A DNA stretch of 64,000 nucleotides from Jannaschia formosa (GTDB lineage Bacteria > Pseudomonadota > Alphaproteobacteria > Rhodobacterales > Rhodobacteraceae): the NCBI RefSeq assembly GCF_003340555.1, contig NZ_QPLJ01000020.1, positions 1 through 64,000 of the forward strand, given 5' to 3'. Shown piece after piece: positions 53,372 through 62,987 of this stretch (position 1 is the stretch's first letter; each line of letters begins with the position of its first letter). The translations under genes were made by a program, and so were the position numbers. Under the pieces are notes generated by a model. That model did not search any database and had not been told where the DNA came from. It saw nothing but the letters and a program-made list of their open reading frames with translations.

Positions 53372-54088
53372 ATGAGCATCCCCGCCAAGAGCCCGCGTCA
53401 CGTGGCGATCATCATGGACGGCAATGGCCGCTGGGCCCGGAAGCGCGGGCGCCCGCGCCTGCTGGGCCACCGCGCCGGCGCCAAGCGCGTCCGCGAGATC
53501 GTCGAGGCCTGTCCCGACAACGGCGTCGAATACCTGACCATCTTCGCCTTCTCGACCGAGAACTGGAAGCGCACCCAGGAAGAGGTGGCGGGGCTGATGT
53601 CGCTGTTCCGGCGCTACATCGAGGCCGAGGCGCAGGACCTCGTCAAGGAGGGCACGCGCATCCGCTTCATCGGCGACCGGCTGCGGCTGGACGCGAAGCT
53701 GCAACGGCTGATGAACTGGGTCGAGGCGCTGACTGCCCACAACACGCGGGTCAACCTGACCGTCGCCATCAACTACGGCGGCCGCGACGAGGTGGCCCGT
53801 GCCACCAAGCGGCTGGCGCGGGACGTGGCGGCGGGCCGGCTCGACCCCGAGGAAATCACCGACGAGACGCTGCCGCGCTATCTCGACACCCATGTGCTGC
53901 CCGACCCGGACCTGGTGATCCGCACCTCCGGCGAGGCGCGCATCTCGAACTTCCTGCTCTGGCAGTCGGCCTATGCGGAATACGAGTTCGTGGACACGCT
54001 CTGGCCCGATTTCCGGCGCGCGGATTTCGAGGCGATCCTCGCGCGCTACACCGGCCGCGACCGGCGCTACGGCGGCGCGACGGCGTGA
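53372..54088 (+). CDS. uppS: Undecaprenyl diphosphate synthase
   Basis: A 238-residue cis-prenyltransferase making the C55 carrier lipid for peptidoglycan and LPS. HVAIIMDGNGRWARKRGRPR carries the catalytic Asp, then GHRAGAKRVREIVEAC, FAFSTENWKRTQEEV and PDLVIRTSGEARISNFLLWQ. The ATG at 53372 (MSIPAKSPRH) begins the homologous part. The stop overlaps the cdsA GTG (GTGA). Confidence 0.96.
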   Translation: MSIPAKSPRHVAIIMDGNGRWARKRGRPRLLGHRAGAKRVREIVEACPDNGVEYLTIFAFSTENWKRTQEEVAGLMSLFRRYIEAEAQDLVKEGTRIRFIGDRLRLDAKLQRLMNWVEALTAHNTRVNLTVAINYGGRDEVARATKRLARDVAAGRLDPEEITDETLPRYLDTHVLPDPDLVIRTSGEARISNFLLWQSAYAEYEFVDTLWPDFRRADFEAILARYTGRDRRYGGATA

Positions 54089-54963
54089 TCGACGAACCGG
54101 AGAGCCCCCGGCCCGAGGCCGAGGAGGAGGAGCCGCCGCTCTTCGACTTCGACTATGCCGAACCGGTCGCGCCCGCCGTCGCGGGCCGCTTCCAGGACCT
54201 CGCCCCGCGGCTGGTCACGGCGGGCCTGCTGCTCGTCATCGGGGGCGCGGCGATCTGGATCGGGGGCCTCGTCTTCACGCTGCTCATCGCGGTCTGCGTC
54301 GCGATCATGCTGTGGGAGCTGTCGGTGATGGTCCGCACCGGCCCCAAGCGCGCCCGCCTGATGGCGGCGGTCGGCGGCAGCGCGGTGGTCGCGGCGAGCG
54401 TGCTGCCCGTGGGCCTGGGCCTGCCGCTTCTGATGCTGGTTCCGATGACGGCCATCGCCTTCATCCGGCGTCACCGGCGCATCATGGTCACGTTCTCGAC
54501 GGCAATCGTGCTTGCGGGACTGTCGCTGACGCAGCACCTGACGCATTTCGGCCTGCCCTGGATGCTGTGGCTGATCGCCGTGGTCGTTATGTCGGACGTG
54601 GCGGGATACTTTGCGGGCCGCACGCTGGGCGGCCCCAAGTTCTGGCCGCGCGTCAGCCCCAAGAAGACCTGGTCCGGCACGATCGCGGGCTGGGTGGGCG
54701 CGGCCGTCGTGGGCTGGATCTGGGTGGTCTGGATGAATACCGGCTGGGAGACGGTCGGCTTCTCGGTCGCGCTCGCCATGATGGCGCAGATGGGCGACAT
54801 CGCCGAAAGCGCGGTGAAGCGGAAGATGGACGTGAAGGATTCGTCCAACCTGCTACCCGGCCATGGCGGTCTGTTCGACCGGTTCGACGCGATGCTGGGC
54901 GCGGCGCTGATGCTGCTGGTGATCGAGTCGCTGACGCAGTTCCCGCCGGTCCCGGGGATCTGA
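54085..54963 (+). CDS. cdsA: Phosphatidate cytidylyltransferase
   Basis: A 292-residue membrane enzyme making CDP-diacylglycerol for phospholipid synthesis. An acidic N-terminal tail precedes several helices; the CTP-transferase signature is SDVAGYFAGRTLGGPKFWPR followed by VSPKKTWSGTIAGWVGA, and MGDIAESAVKRKMDVKDSSN and LPGHGGLFDRFDAMLG end it. GTG start at 54085 in a GTGA overlap with uppS; its stop shares one base with the dxr ATG. Confidence 0.94.
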   Translation: MIDEPESPRPEAEEEEPPLFDFDYAEPVAPAVAGRFQDLAPRLVTAGLLLVIGGAAIWIGGLVFTLLIAVCVAIMLWELSVMVRTGPKRARLMAAVGGSAVVAASVLPVGLGLPLLMLVPMTAIAFIRRHRRIMVTFSTAIVLAGLSLTQHLTHFGLPWMLWLIAVVVMSDVAGYFAGRTLGGPKFWPRVSPKKTWSGTIAGWVGAAVVGWIWVVWMNTGWETVGFSVALAMMAQMGDIAESAVKRKMDVKDSSNLLPGHGGLFDRFDAMLGAALMLLVIESLTQFPPVPGI

Positions 54964-56117
54964 TGCGGCGCATCAGCGTCTTCGGGGCGACCGGCTCCAT
55001 CGGGCAGAACACGCTGGACCTGATCGCGCGGGAGCCCGAGCGCTATGCGGTCGTGGCCCTGACGGGGTCGTCGAACGTCGCGCGGCTGGCGGAGGATGCG
55101 ATCCGGCTGCGAGCCGAGGTGGCGGTGACGGCGGACGAGTCGCGGCTGGGCGAGTTGCGGGACGCGCTGGCCGGGACCGGGATCGAGGCGGCGGCGGGGC
55201 AGGGCGCCCTGGAGGAGGCGGCGGACCGGCCGACGGACTGGTGCATGTCGGCAATCGTCGGCGCCGCCGGGCTGGTGCCGGGCCTGCGCGCGCTGCGCCA
55301 CGGGGGGACGCTGGCGCTGGCGAACAAGGAATCGCTCGTCTGCGCCGGACCGCTTCTGATGGCCGAGGCGCGCGCCCACGGCGCCCGCGTGTTGCCGGTC
55401 GACAGCGAGCATTCCGCCGTCTTCCAGGCGCTGGCCGACAACGACCCGGCGGCGGTCGAGAAGATCGTCATCACCGCCTCGGGCGGGGGGCTGCGGGACT
55501 GGCCGCTGGAGCGGCTGGCGACGGCCACGCCCGACGAGGCGGGTAGCCATCCGAACTGGGACATGGGGACGCGGATCACCATCGATTCAGCCTCGATGTT
55601 CAACAAGGCGATGGAGCTGATCGAGACCCACGAGTATTTCGGCACGCCCCCCGGCGGGATCGAGGCCGTCATTCATCCGCAAAGCATCGTCCATGCCCTC
55701 GTGCAGTTCCGCGACGGCGCGCTTATGGCGCATCTGGGCGCGCCCGACATGCGCCACGCCATCGGCTATGCGCTGCACTGGCCCGAACGACGCGACCTGC
55801 CGGTGGAGCGGGTCGACCTCGCGGCGCTCGGCCGGCTGGACTTCGCCGCGCCCGACCCGGCGCGCTATCCCGCGCTGGCGCTGGCGCGGGGCGTGATCGC
55901 GGGTGGCGGGCTGCGGGGGGCGGCCTTCAACGCAGCGAAGGAAGCGGCGCTGGACCTCTTCATCGCGCGGGCCATCGCCTTCACCGACATGGCGGGCTGC
56001 GTCGAGACGACGCTTGACGAGATGGAAAGGTCCGGGTGCCTTGATGCAGCCACGATAACCCTCGATATGGTGCTCGACACCGACCGCGAGGCGCGCGCGC
56101 GCACGCGCGTGCCCTGA
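54963..56117 (+). CDS. dxr: 1-deoxy-D-xylulose 5-phosphate reductoisomerase
   Basis: A 384-residue NADPH enzyme forming MEP in the DXP isoprenoid pathway. NADPH loop ISVFGATGSIGQNTLDLIAR, LALANKESLVCAGPLLM, metal site VLPVDSEHSAVFQAL and the active-site stretch SHPNWDMGTRITIDSASMFN followed by KAMELIETHEYF are intact. One-base stop/start overlap with cdsA. It supplies precursors for UppS in the same operon. Confidence 0.97.
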   Translation: MRRISVFGATGSIGQNTLDLIAREPERYAVVALTGSSNVARLAEDAIRLRAEVAVTADESRLGELRDALAGTGIEAAAGQGALEEAADRPTDWCMSAIVGAAGLVPGLRALRHGGTLALANKESLVCAGPLLMAEARAHGARVLPVDSEHSAVFQALADNDPAAVEKIVITASGGGLRDWPLERLATATPDEAGSHPNWDMGTRITIDSASMFNKAMELIETHEYFGTPPGGIEAVIHPQSIVHALVQFRDGALMAHLGAPDMRHAIGYALHWPERRDLPVERVDLAALGRLDFAAPDPARYPALALARGVIAGGGLRGAAFNAAKEAALDLFIARAIAFTDMAGCVETTLDEMERSGCLDAATITLDMVLDTDREARARTRVP

Positions 56118-56132
56118 CAGCCCGGAGGCGAC

Positions 56133-57464
56133 ATGGACCTTATCCCGCAATTCGGCGGACTTCTCTGGACCTTGGCGGCCTTCGTCGTCGCGCTGTCGAT
56201 CATCGTCGCGGTGCATGAATACGGCCATTACATCGTCGGGCGCTGGTGCGGCATCAAGGCGGACGTCTTCTCGATCGGCTTCGGGCCGGTGCTGGCCAGC
56301 CGGGTCGACCGCCACGGCACGCGCTGGCAACTGGCCGCGCTGCCGCTGGGCGGCTACGTCAAGTTCCGGGGCGACGCCAACGCGGCCTCGGTCGGGGACG
56401 ACGGCTCCGTTGCCACGATGACCGAGGCGCAGCGGGCCGAGACAATGAACGGCGCCTCGCTCTGGCGCCGGGCGGCGACGGTCGCGGCGGGGCCGATCTT
56501 CAACTTCATCCTGTCGATCCTGGTGTTCGGCGCCTTCGTCCTGGTCTCGGGCACCGCGGTCGAGGCGCCCGTCGTGGGCGAGACCAAGCCCATGCCGGCG
56601 GAGGTCCGCCTGCTGGAGCAGGGCGACCTGGTCGTCGCGGTCGAGGGCCGGCCGGTCGAGACGCTTCAGGAGCTGTCGGAGATCTCACGCGAACTGCCCG
56701 CCGCCGAGACGATCACCTACGAGGTCGCGCGCGGCGGCGGCACGGTGACGGTCGAGGCCGCGCCGCTGATGCCCGCCCGGATCGAGACGGTGAACCCGCG
56801 CTCGGCCGCCTGGGATATCGGCCTGCAGGAGAACGACGTGGTCCGCGCCATCGACGGCAGGCCGATCCATTCCTTCCACGAACTCCAGGCCGCGGTCGCC
56901 GCGGGCGAAGGCGCGCCGCTGGCGCTGGACGTCTGGCGCGCGGGCGAGATGCTGGAATTCACGCTGACGCCGCGGTCGACCGACCTGCCGCAGCCGGACG
57001 GCAGCTTCGAGACGCGCTACCTCATCGGCATCACCGGCGGGATGTTCTTCGATCCGCAGACCGAGTCGGCGGGGCCGATCGAGGCGATGCGCTACGGGGT
57101 CGAGCAGACGATCTACATCGTGCGCTCCTCGCTCTCGGCGCTGACGCATATCGCGACCGGCGCGATCAGCACCTGCAACCTGTCGGGGCCCGTCGGCATC
57201 GCGGAGGTGTCCGGCGCGACGGCGAGCCAGGGACTGGACAACTTCATCTGGATGATCGCGGTGCTGTCGACCGCGGTGGGGCTGCTGAACCTCTTCCCGA
57301 TCCCGGTGCTGGACGGCGGCCATCTCGTGTTCCACGCCTACGAGGCGGTGCGCGGGCGCCCCCCCTCGGACGGGGCGGTGCGGGTGCTGATGTCGGTGGG
57401 CATCGCGCTGATGCTGACATTGATGGTTTTCGCGACCTTCAACGATCTGATATTCTGCCCCTGA
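56133..57464 (+). CDS. rseP: Site-2 protease RseP (M50)
   Basis: A 443-residue inner-membrane metalloprotease that cleaves anti-sigma factors and signal peptides within the membrane. Zinc motif HEYGH lies in IIVAVHEYGHYIVGRWCGIK near residue 30, then GFGPVLASRVDRHGTRW and GGYVKF; two PDZ domains lie at about 140-300 (LQENDVVRAIDGRPIHSF in the second), and the third zinc ligand is in LFPIPVLDGGHLVF. Fifteen bases after dxr. Confidence 0.95.
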   Translation: MDLIPQFGGLLWTLAAFVVALSIIVAVHEYGHYIVGRWCGIKADVFSIGFGPVLASRVDRHGTRWQLAALPLGGYVKFRGDANAASVGDDGSVATMTEAQRAETMNGASLWRRAATVAAGPIFNFILSILVFGAFVLVSGTAVEAPVVGETKPMPAEVRLLEQGDLVVAVEGRPVETLQELSEISRELPAAETITYEVARGGGTVTVEAAPLMPARIETVNPRSAAWDIGLQENDVVRAIDGRPIHSFHELQAAVAAGEGAPLALDVWRAGEMLEFTLTPRSTDLPQPDGSFETRYLIGITGGMFFDPQTESAGPIEAMRYGVEQTIYIVRSSLSALTHIATGAISTCNLSGPVGIAEVSGATASQGLDNFIWMIAVLSTAVGLLNLFPIPVLDGGHLVFHAYEAVRGRPPSDGAVRVLMSVGIALMLTLMVFATFNDLIFCP

Positions 57465-57564
57465 CTGTCGGGCGCGCCGCCGGCGCGGAAATCGCCCCGG
57501 GCGCGCCCAATTCTCGCCTCAGTTCTCCGCGATCAGGGGTGGGACAGAAAGCGGGGCCCAGACC

Positions 57565-57690
57565 ATGCAGCACGTTCGGAACGGATATCGCGGCTTGTCC
57601 ATCTTCATGGGCCTGAACATCGACCGTTTTCTTGCGGTTCTGGTGATCGTCCTCGCCGTCCTGATGGCCGGCTGGATCCAGTCCATCTGA
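57565..57690 (+). CDS. Putative 41-residue membrane peptide between rseP and bamA
   Basis: ATG at 57565, TGA at 57688-57690. The peptide starts MQHVRNGYRGLSIFMGLNID and then reads RFLAVLVIVLAVLMAGWIQS-I, a single hydrophobic helix with a positively charged N-terminal side (inside-positive). Third-position GC and helix quality look coding. The ribosome site is weak (GGGGC). A terminator hairpin follows 28 bases later, which would make it the last gene of the rseP transcript. Family unknown; it is too short for normal gene callers. Confidence 0.5.
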   Translation: MQHVRNGYRGLSIFMGLNIDRFLAVLVIVLAVLMAGWIQSI

Positions 57691-57717
57691 CACCCGTTGC
57701 AGCGCGACCCATTCGGC

Positions 57718-57747
57718 GCCCCGTCGACCCCGGAAGGTCGGCGGGGC
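57718..57747 (+). terminator. Hairpin terminator between rseP/small ORF and bamA
   Basis: GCCCCGTCGACC-CCGGAA-GGTCGGCGGGGC forms a 12-base-pair stem with one G-U pair and is followed by GCTTTGA. It separates the frr-rseP genes and the small ORF from bamA, where a possible promoter follows directly. Confidence 0.6.
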
Positions 57748-57750
57748 GCT

Positions 57751-57779
57751 TTGACATCGATTTGAGGCTTCGGTAGTCA
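57751..57779 (+). promoter_or_regulatory. Possible bamA promoter
   Basis: A consensus -35 box TTGACA (57751-57756) stands right after the terminator stem, with TAGTCA 17 bases downstream as a weak -10. It is about 35 bases before the bamA start. It would let the bamA-ompH-fabZ-lpx genes be transcribed separately from rseP. Confidence 0.4.
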
Positions 57780-57813
57780 CGTCTTCAAAGACACGAAGGG
57801 CAGGGCATTGGAC

Positions 57814-60153
57814 ATGGACCATCGCGGCAGGGGGCGGGCGCGAGGCGCCCGGAACGTGGCATCCTCCTTGCGGAGCGGGGCGCTGACCGCTCTGAGCGCG
57901 CTTCTGATCGCGGGCGCGGTCGAGGCCCAGACCTTCCGGTTCACCGAGTTCGAGATCCAGGGAAACACCCGGATCGAGTCTGCCACGATCCTGTCGAATC
58001 TCGGCGTCACGCCCGGCGAGGCCATCAGCGCCGGAGAGCTGAACGACGGCTTCCAGCGGCTTCAGGCATCCGGCCTGTTCCAGCGGGTCGAGATCGTGCC
58101 GCAGGGCGGCAAGCTGCTGATCCTCGTGGACGAGTATCCGACGATCAACCGCATCTCGATCGAGGGCAATGCCCGGCTGAGCGACGAGGACCTGCTGACG
58201 GTCGTCACCTCGACCCCGCGCCGCACCTACAACCCGGCCCAGGCCGAACGCGACGCCGCCGCGATCACCGCGGCCTATTCGCAGGCGGGGCGGCTGGCCG
58301 CGACGGTGACGCCGAAGATCATCGAGCGCAGCGGCAACCGCGTCGACCTGGTCTTCGAGATCGCCGAGGGCCGCGTCTCGGAGGTCGAGCGCATCAGCTT
58401 CGTCGGCAACCGCGCCTTCTCGGACCGGCGCCTGCGCCGCGTGCTGGAGACGAGCCAGGCCGGCATCTTCCGTGCCGTCATCGGGTCGGACACCTTCGTC
58501 GCCGACCGTATCGCCTTCGACGAGCAGCTGCTGCGCGACTTCTACCTCTCGCGCGGCTATGCCGACTTCGAGGTCCTGTCGGCCACGCCCGAACTGGCGC
58601 CGTCGCGCGACGCCTTCTTCGTCACCTTCCAGGTCCAGGAGGGGCAGCAGTTCCGCTTTGGCGAGGTCTCGGCCGCCAGCGAACTGGCCCAGATCGACGT
58701 CCCGTTCTACGATTCCGAGATCCGGATCGACCGCGGCGACGTGTTCAGCCCCCAGGCCGTCGAGCGCACGATCCAGCGGCTGGAGCTTCTGGCACTGCGC
58801 GAGGGGCTGTCCTTCATCCGCGTCACGCCCCGGTTCTCGCGCAACGACCGCGACCTGACCGTCGACGTGACCTTCGAGGTCGAGCGCGGAGAACGCATCT
58901 TCGTCGAGCGCATCGACATCGAGGGCAACGCGACCACGCTCGACCGCGTCATCCGCCGGGAGTTCCAGACCGTCGAGGGCGACCCGTTCAACCCCCGTGC
59001 CATCCGCGCCGCCGCAGAGCGCATCCGCGCCCTGGGCTATTTCAGCCAGGCGGACGTCACCGCGCGCGAAGGCTCGCGCGAGGACCAGGTCATCGTCGAT
59101 GTCGACGTCGAGGAGCAGCCGACCGGCTCGCTTGGCTTCGGCGTGAACTACTCGGTCGAGAGCGGGGCGGGACTCGCCATCTCCTTCGCGGAGACGAACT
59201 TCCTCGGGCGCGGCCAGACGCTGAACTTCACGCTCGACACCGGGTCCGAGAACTCGGCCTCGAACATCACCTTCATCGAGCCCTATTTCCTCAACCGGGA
59301 CCTCGCCGCGTCGCTCTCGATCTTCTACCGCGAGACGTCCGACGACGATCAGAGCTTCGACACCCGCTCCGTCGGCATCCGCCCCGGGCTGGAGTTCCCG
59401 ACCGGCGAGTTCAGCCGGCTGGGGGTGTTCTACAGCCTGTCGGAGGACACGCTCGACCCCAACGACACGACCAAGCTGTCGCAGATCCTGGCACGCGACG
59501 AGGGATCGAACATAACCTCGTCGCTGGGCTATCGGTGGACCTACAACACGATCGGCCGGGGGCTGGACCCGACGCGGGGCGTGCGGCTGCGTTTCGGGCA
59601 GGAATATGCGGGGCTGGGCGGCGATGCCGAGTTCATCAAGACCACCGTTCTCGCCGAAGCCCAGCGGGCCGTCTCGAACGAGGAGGTGACGCTGTCGGCC
59701 GTCTTCGAGGGCGGCGTGCTGACCTCGCTGGGTGACACCGACTCGCTTCAGGCGAACCGCTTCTTCAACGGCCCGTCGATCATCCGCGGCTTCGAGAGCG
59801 CGGGCATCGGGCCGCGCGACCTGAACGCCGACGACGACGCGCTGGGCGGCAACCGCTTCGTCGCGGCGCGGTTCGAGGCGCAGTTCCCCATCGGCATCCT
59901 GCCCGACGAATACGGCATCTCGGGTGCGGCCTTCCTCGACATGGCCTCGGTCTGGGGGCTGGACGACACCGACGGCGGTCCGAACGGCGGCCAGCCGGTG
60001 GACGACGAGTTCTTCCTGAACTCCGCCGTCGGCTTCGGCATCCTGTGGGACACGCAGATCGGGCCGCTGCGGTTCAACTTCACCAGCGCGATCAACCAGC
60101 GCGACTACGACCGCGAGCAGAATTTCGACCTGACCATCCAGACCCGGTTCTGA
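57814..60153 (+). CDS. bamA: Outer-membrane protein assembly factor BamA
   Basis: A 779-residue Omp85 protein that folds beta-barrel proteins into the outer membrane. The N-terminal signal sequence ends near AGAVEAQTFRF; five POTRA domains follow (about 30-360), each beginning with patterns such as FRFTEFEIQGNTRIESATIL and RISFVGNRAFSDRRLRRVLE; the barrel runs to the C-terminal Phe (LTIQTRF), with the VRGF-like IIRGFESAGIGPRDLN. ATG 57814 is preferred over TTG 57808 because AAGGGCAGGG lies at suitable distance. Confidence 0.96.
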   Translation: MDHRGRGRARGARNVASSLRSGALTALSALLIAGAVEAQTFRFTEFEIQGNTRIESATILSNLGVTPGEAISAGELNDGFQRLQASGLFQRVEIVPQGGKLLILVDEYPTINRISIEGNARLSDEDLLTVVTSTPRRTYNPAQAERDAAAITAAYSQAGRLAATVTPKIIERSGNRVDLVFEIAEGRVSEVERISFVGNRAFSDRRLRRVLETSQAGIFRAVIGSDTFVADRIAFDEQLLRDFYLSRGYADFEVLSATPELAPSRDAFFVTFQVQEGQQFRFGEVSAASELAQIDVPFYDSEIRIDRGDVFSPQAVERTIQRLELLALREGLSFIRVTPRFSRNDRDLTVDVTFEVERGERIFVERIDIEGNATTLDRVIRREFQTVEGDPFNPRAIRAAAERIRALGYFSQADVTAREGSREDQVIVDVDVEEQPTGSLGFGVNYSVESGAGLAISFAETNFLGRGQTLNFTLDTGSENSASNITFIEPYFLNRDLAASLSIFYRETSDDDQSFDTRSVGIRPGLEFPTGEFSRLGVFYSLSEDTLDPNDTTKLSQILARDEGSNITSSLGYRWTYNTIGRGLDPTRGVRLRFGQEYAGLGGDAEFIKTTVLAEAQRAVSNEEVTLSAVFEGGVLTSLGDTDSLQANRFFNGPSIIRGFESAGIGPRDLNADDDALGGNRFVAARFEAQFPIGILPDEYGISGAAFLDMASVWGLDDTDGGPNGGQPVDDEFFLNSAVGFGILWDTQIGPLRFNFTSAINQRDYDREQNFDLTIQTRF

Positions 60154-60155
60154 CC

Positions 60156-60755
60156 GTGCTGCGACCCCTTGCGCTGACCGCGCTGCTGCTGGCGGGGCCG
60201 GCCTGGGCCGAGGGGTCGGCCGGCGGGCTGTCGTCCGGCGTCGCTTCGTCGTCGGTCGTGGTGCTGGACCGGGACCTTCTGTTCACGCGCAGCCTGTTCG
60301 GGCAGCGGATCGTCGCCGATATCGAGGCGGCCTCGATCGCGCTCGCCGCCGAGAATCGCAGCATCGAGGCCGAGCTCGAGGCCGAGGAACGGGCCCTGAC
60401 CGCGCGGCGCGAGGAGATGGAGCCCGACGCGTTCCGCGCGCTCGCCACGGCCTTCGACGAGAAGGTGACCGGCATCCGCCAGACCCAGGACGCCAAGGCG
60501 CGCAGCCTGCAGCAACGCTCCGACCGGGCGCAGGCGCTGTTCTTCGAGCGCGCGAACCCGGTCCTGATCGAGCTGGTGCAGGAGATCGGGGCGCTGGTCA
60601 TCCTCGACCGCCGGATCGTCATCGCCGCCGCCGACCGGGTCGACATCACCACGCTGGCGCGCGAGCGCATCGACACCGCCCTGGGCGAGGGCGAGGGGTT
60701 GGGCGCGTCCGAGCCCGCGCCCCCGCCCGCCCCTGAGGCGCCGGCGGCGGACTGA
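60156..60755 (+). CDS. OmpH/Skp-family periplasmic chaperone
   Basis: A 199-residue protein from a GTG at 60156, with signal peptide [18 protein letters not shown] (GTG read as Met). The mature part has the OmpH opening [20 protein letters not shown], then long charged helices [20 protein letters not shown] forming the tentacle coiled coil, and a C-terminal beta part [20 protein letters not shown] with Pro/Ala tail. Skp holds unfolded outer-membrane proteins for BamA, encoded three bases upstream. Confidence 0.88.
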   Translation: MLRPLALTALLLAGPAWAEGSAGGLSSGVASSSVVVLDRDLLFTRSLFGQRIVADIEAASIALAAENRSIEAELEAEERALTARREEMEPDAFRALATAFDEKVTGIRQTQDAKARSLQQRSDRAQALFFERANPVLIELVQEIGALVILDRRIVIAAADRVDITTLARERIDTALGEGEGLGASEPAPPPAPEAPAAD

Positions 60756-60820
60756 CCCCGGCTTGCGCCGCCCCGGTCCCGCCCTGTAAGCCCGGCCACA
60801 GACGGAAGAGGAGTCCCGCC

Positions 60821-61288
60821 ATGGCAAGCGACGCGATCCCGGCCGAGGCCGACATCCACCTGATCCAGCGGATCATCCCGCATCGCTACCCCTTCCTGCT
60901 GATCGACCGGGTGATCGATATCGTGGCGAACCAGTCCGCGACCGGGATCAAGAACGTCACCTTCAACGAGCCGCATTTCCAGGGCCATTTCCCCGGCGCG
61001 CCGATCATGCCCGGCGTCACCATCGTCGAGGCGATGGCGCAGACGGCGGCGGTGATGGTGGGGGTGTCGAACGACCTCGCCGACAAGAACTTCCTCGTCT
61101 ACTTCATGGGCATCGAGAGCGCCAAGTTCCGCCGCAAGGTCGTGCCCGGCGACGTGCTGGAGCTGCGCCTGACCGTCACCCGCGGCAAGCCCGGCGCCAA
61201 GGTCTGGCGCTTCCGCGGCGAGGCGACGGTGGGCGGCGAGATGGCCGCCGAGGCCGATTTCACCGCGATGATGGACCTGCCCAGGTGA
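60821..61288 (+). CDS. fabZ: 3-hydroxyacyl-ACP dehydratase FabZ
   Basis: A 155-residue hotdog enzyme that dehydrates 3-hydroxyacyl-ACP in fatty-acid synthesis. [20 protein letters not shown], catalytic His56 in [19 protein letters not shown] and Glu70 in [16 protein letters not shown] are present. The ATG at 60821 follows AGAGGAG. The stop overlaps the lpxA GTG. No lpxD lies between ompH and fabZ. Confidence 0.96.
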   Translation: MASDAIPAEADIHLIQRIIPHRYPFLLIDRVIDIVANQSATGIKNVTFNEPHFQGHFPGAPIMPGVTIVEAMAQTAAVMVGVSNDLADKNFLVYFMGIESAKFRRKVVPGDVLELRLTVTRGKPGAKVWRFRGEATVGGEMAAEADFTAMMDLPR

Positions 61289-62082
61289 GCGTCGAACCCG
61301 GCGCGCGCATCCACCCCTCGGCGCTGATCGAGGAGGGGGCGACGATCGCCGACGGGGCCTCGGTCGGGCCCTTCTCGGTGATCGGGCCGGAGGTGACGCT
61401 CGGCCCCGGCGTGCAGGTCGACAGCCACTCGGTCGTCACCGGCTGGACCGAGATCGGAGAGGGCACGCGCGTCTTCCCCTTCTGCTCCATCGGCGAGATC
61501 CCTCAGGACCTGAAATTCGCCGGAGAGCGGACGCGCCTGCGCATCGGCGCCCGCAACCGCATCCGCGAGCACGTCACGATGAACACCGGCACCGCGCAGG
61601 GCGGCGGCGAGACCGTCGTCGGCAGCGACGGGCTGTTCATGGCGGGCTGCCATATCGCCCATGACTGCGTCGTGGGCGACCGGGTGATCGTGGTGAACCA
61701 GTCCGCCCTGGCCGGCCATTGCCGGATCGAGGACGACGTCATCGTCGGCGGGCTGTCGGGCGTCCATCAATGGGTGCGGATCGGTCGGGGGGCGATCATC
61801 GGCGCACTGTCGATGGTGACGAACGACGTCGTGCCCTACGGGCTGGTGCAGGGCCCACGGGCGGAGCTGGACGGGCTGAACCTGGTCGGGCTGAAGCGGC
61901 GCGGCGTCGCGCGCTCCGACATCCAGGCACTGCGCGCCGCGCTGCTGACGCTGAAGCAGGGCGAGGGCACCTTTCACGAGCGAGCCGTGCGTCTGGGCGA
62001 GGAGGCAACCAGCGACTATGTCCGCGAGATGGTGGCCTTCATCACCGGAGAGAGCGACCGATCCTTCCTGGTGCCGCGGTGA
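61285..62082 (+). CDS. lpxA: UDP-N-acetylglucosamine acyltransferase
   Basis: A 265-residue left-handed beta-helix enzyme, first step of lipid A synthesis. Hexapeptide repeats run from [20 protein letters not shown] to about residue 190, with [20 protein letters not shown], the catalytic His region [14 protein letters not shown] and [20 protein letters not shown]. The helical C-terminal domain follows. GTG start at 61285 (GTGA overlap with fabZ). It uses the hydroxyacyl-ACP that FabZ would otherwise dehydrate. Confidence 0.96.
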   Translation: MSVEPGARIHPSALIEEGATIADGASVGPFSVIGPEVTLGPGVQVDSHSVVTGWTEIGEGTRVFPFCSIGEIPQDLKFAGERTRLRIGARNRIREHVTMNTGTAQGGGETVVGSDGLFMAGCHIAHDCVVGDRVIVVNQSALAGHCRIEDDVIVGGLSGVHQWVRIGRGAIIGALSMVTNDVVPYGLVQGPRAELDGLNLVGLKRRGVARSDIQALRAALLTLKQGEGTFHERAVRLGEEATSDYVREMVAFITGESDRSFLVPR

Positions 62083-62987
62083 CCGTGGCGCTGGTCGCCG
62101 GGCAGGGCGGTCTGCCCGGGGCGCTGGCGAATGCGCTCGGCCGCAGGGGGGAGCCGTGGTTCGCCTGCCATCTGGAGGGCTTCGCGCCCACCGCCGTCGG
62201 CCAGTCGCGCGGCTTCCGGATCGAGCGTCTGGGCTCCGTCATTGCGGCGCTCCGGTCCGAGGGCGTGACGCGGGTCTGCTTTGCGGGCCGGATCGCGCGG
62301 CCGCCGCTCGACCCCTCCGCAGTCGATGCAGAGACGATGCCTCTGGTCCCGCGGATGATGCAGGCGATCCAGGCCGGGGACGACGCGGCGCTGCGCACGG
62401 TGATCGCCTTCTTCGAGGAGGCGGGGCTTTCCGTCGTCGGCGCGCAGGAGATCGCGCCGGACCTGCTGGACCTGCCCGTCACCGGCACGCCCGGCCAGCG
62501 GGATCTGGCGGACATCGCGCGCGCGGCCGAGGTCCACGCGGCGATCGGCGCCGTCGATGTGGGGCAGGGGTGCGTCGTGGCGCGGGGCCAGGTGCTGGCG
62601 GTCGAGGCGCTGCCCGGCACCGATTTCATGCTGGCCAGCCTGACGCCCCAGCCGCCCGCGCCGCCGGAGGCGCCGGGGCAGGGGCTGTTCGGAGGCGATC
62701 TGTTCGGCAGCGCCGCCGACTGGCTCAGCGGCAGCGGCGGCGGGTTGCAGCGGCGCCTGCCCGACTTCGCCCGCCCGGAGGGGGGCGTCTTCTTCAAGGC
62801 CGCCAAGCCCGGACAGGACCGGCGCATCGACCTGCCGGTGATCGGGCCCGAGACGGTGCGCGCCGTGGCCGCCGCCGGGCTCAACGGCCTCGCGCTGGAG
62901 GCGGGGGGCGTTCTGGTGATCGACCGCGAGGACGTGGCGGCGCAACTGGCCGCGGCGGGCCTGTTCCTCGCCGCGTGGGAGCGGTGA
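62079..62987 (+). CDS. lpxI: UDP-2,3-diacylglucosamine pyrophosphatase LpxI
   Basis: A 302-residue protein of the LpxI (DUF1009) family, the alphaproteobacterial replacement for LpxH. It starts [20 protein letters not shown] and shows EGVTRVCFAGRIARPPLDPS, TVIAFFEEAGLSVVGAQEIA and IDLPVIGPETVRAVAAAGLN. An inserted Pro/Gly-rich stretch with LFGGDLFGSAADWLSGSGGG lies near residue 200. GTG start at 62079 overlaps the lpxA stop; its stop overlaps lpxB. Confidence 0.94.
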   Translation: MTVALVAGQGGLPGALANALGRRGEPWFACHLEGFAPTAVGQSRGFRIERLGSVIAALRSEGVTRVCFAGRIARPPLDPSAVDAETMPLVPRMMQAIQAGDDAALRTVIAFFEEAGLSVVGAQEIAPDLLDLPVTGTPGQRDLADIARAAEVHAAIGAVDVGQGCVVARGQVLAVEALPGTDFMLASLTPQPPAPPEAPGQGLFGGDLFGSAADWLSGSGGGLQRRLPDFARPEGGVFFKAAKPGQDRRIDLPVIGPETVRAVAAAGLNGLALEAGGVLVIDREDVAAQLAAAGLFLAAWER

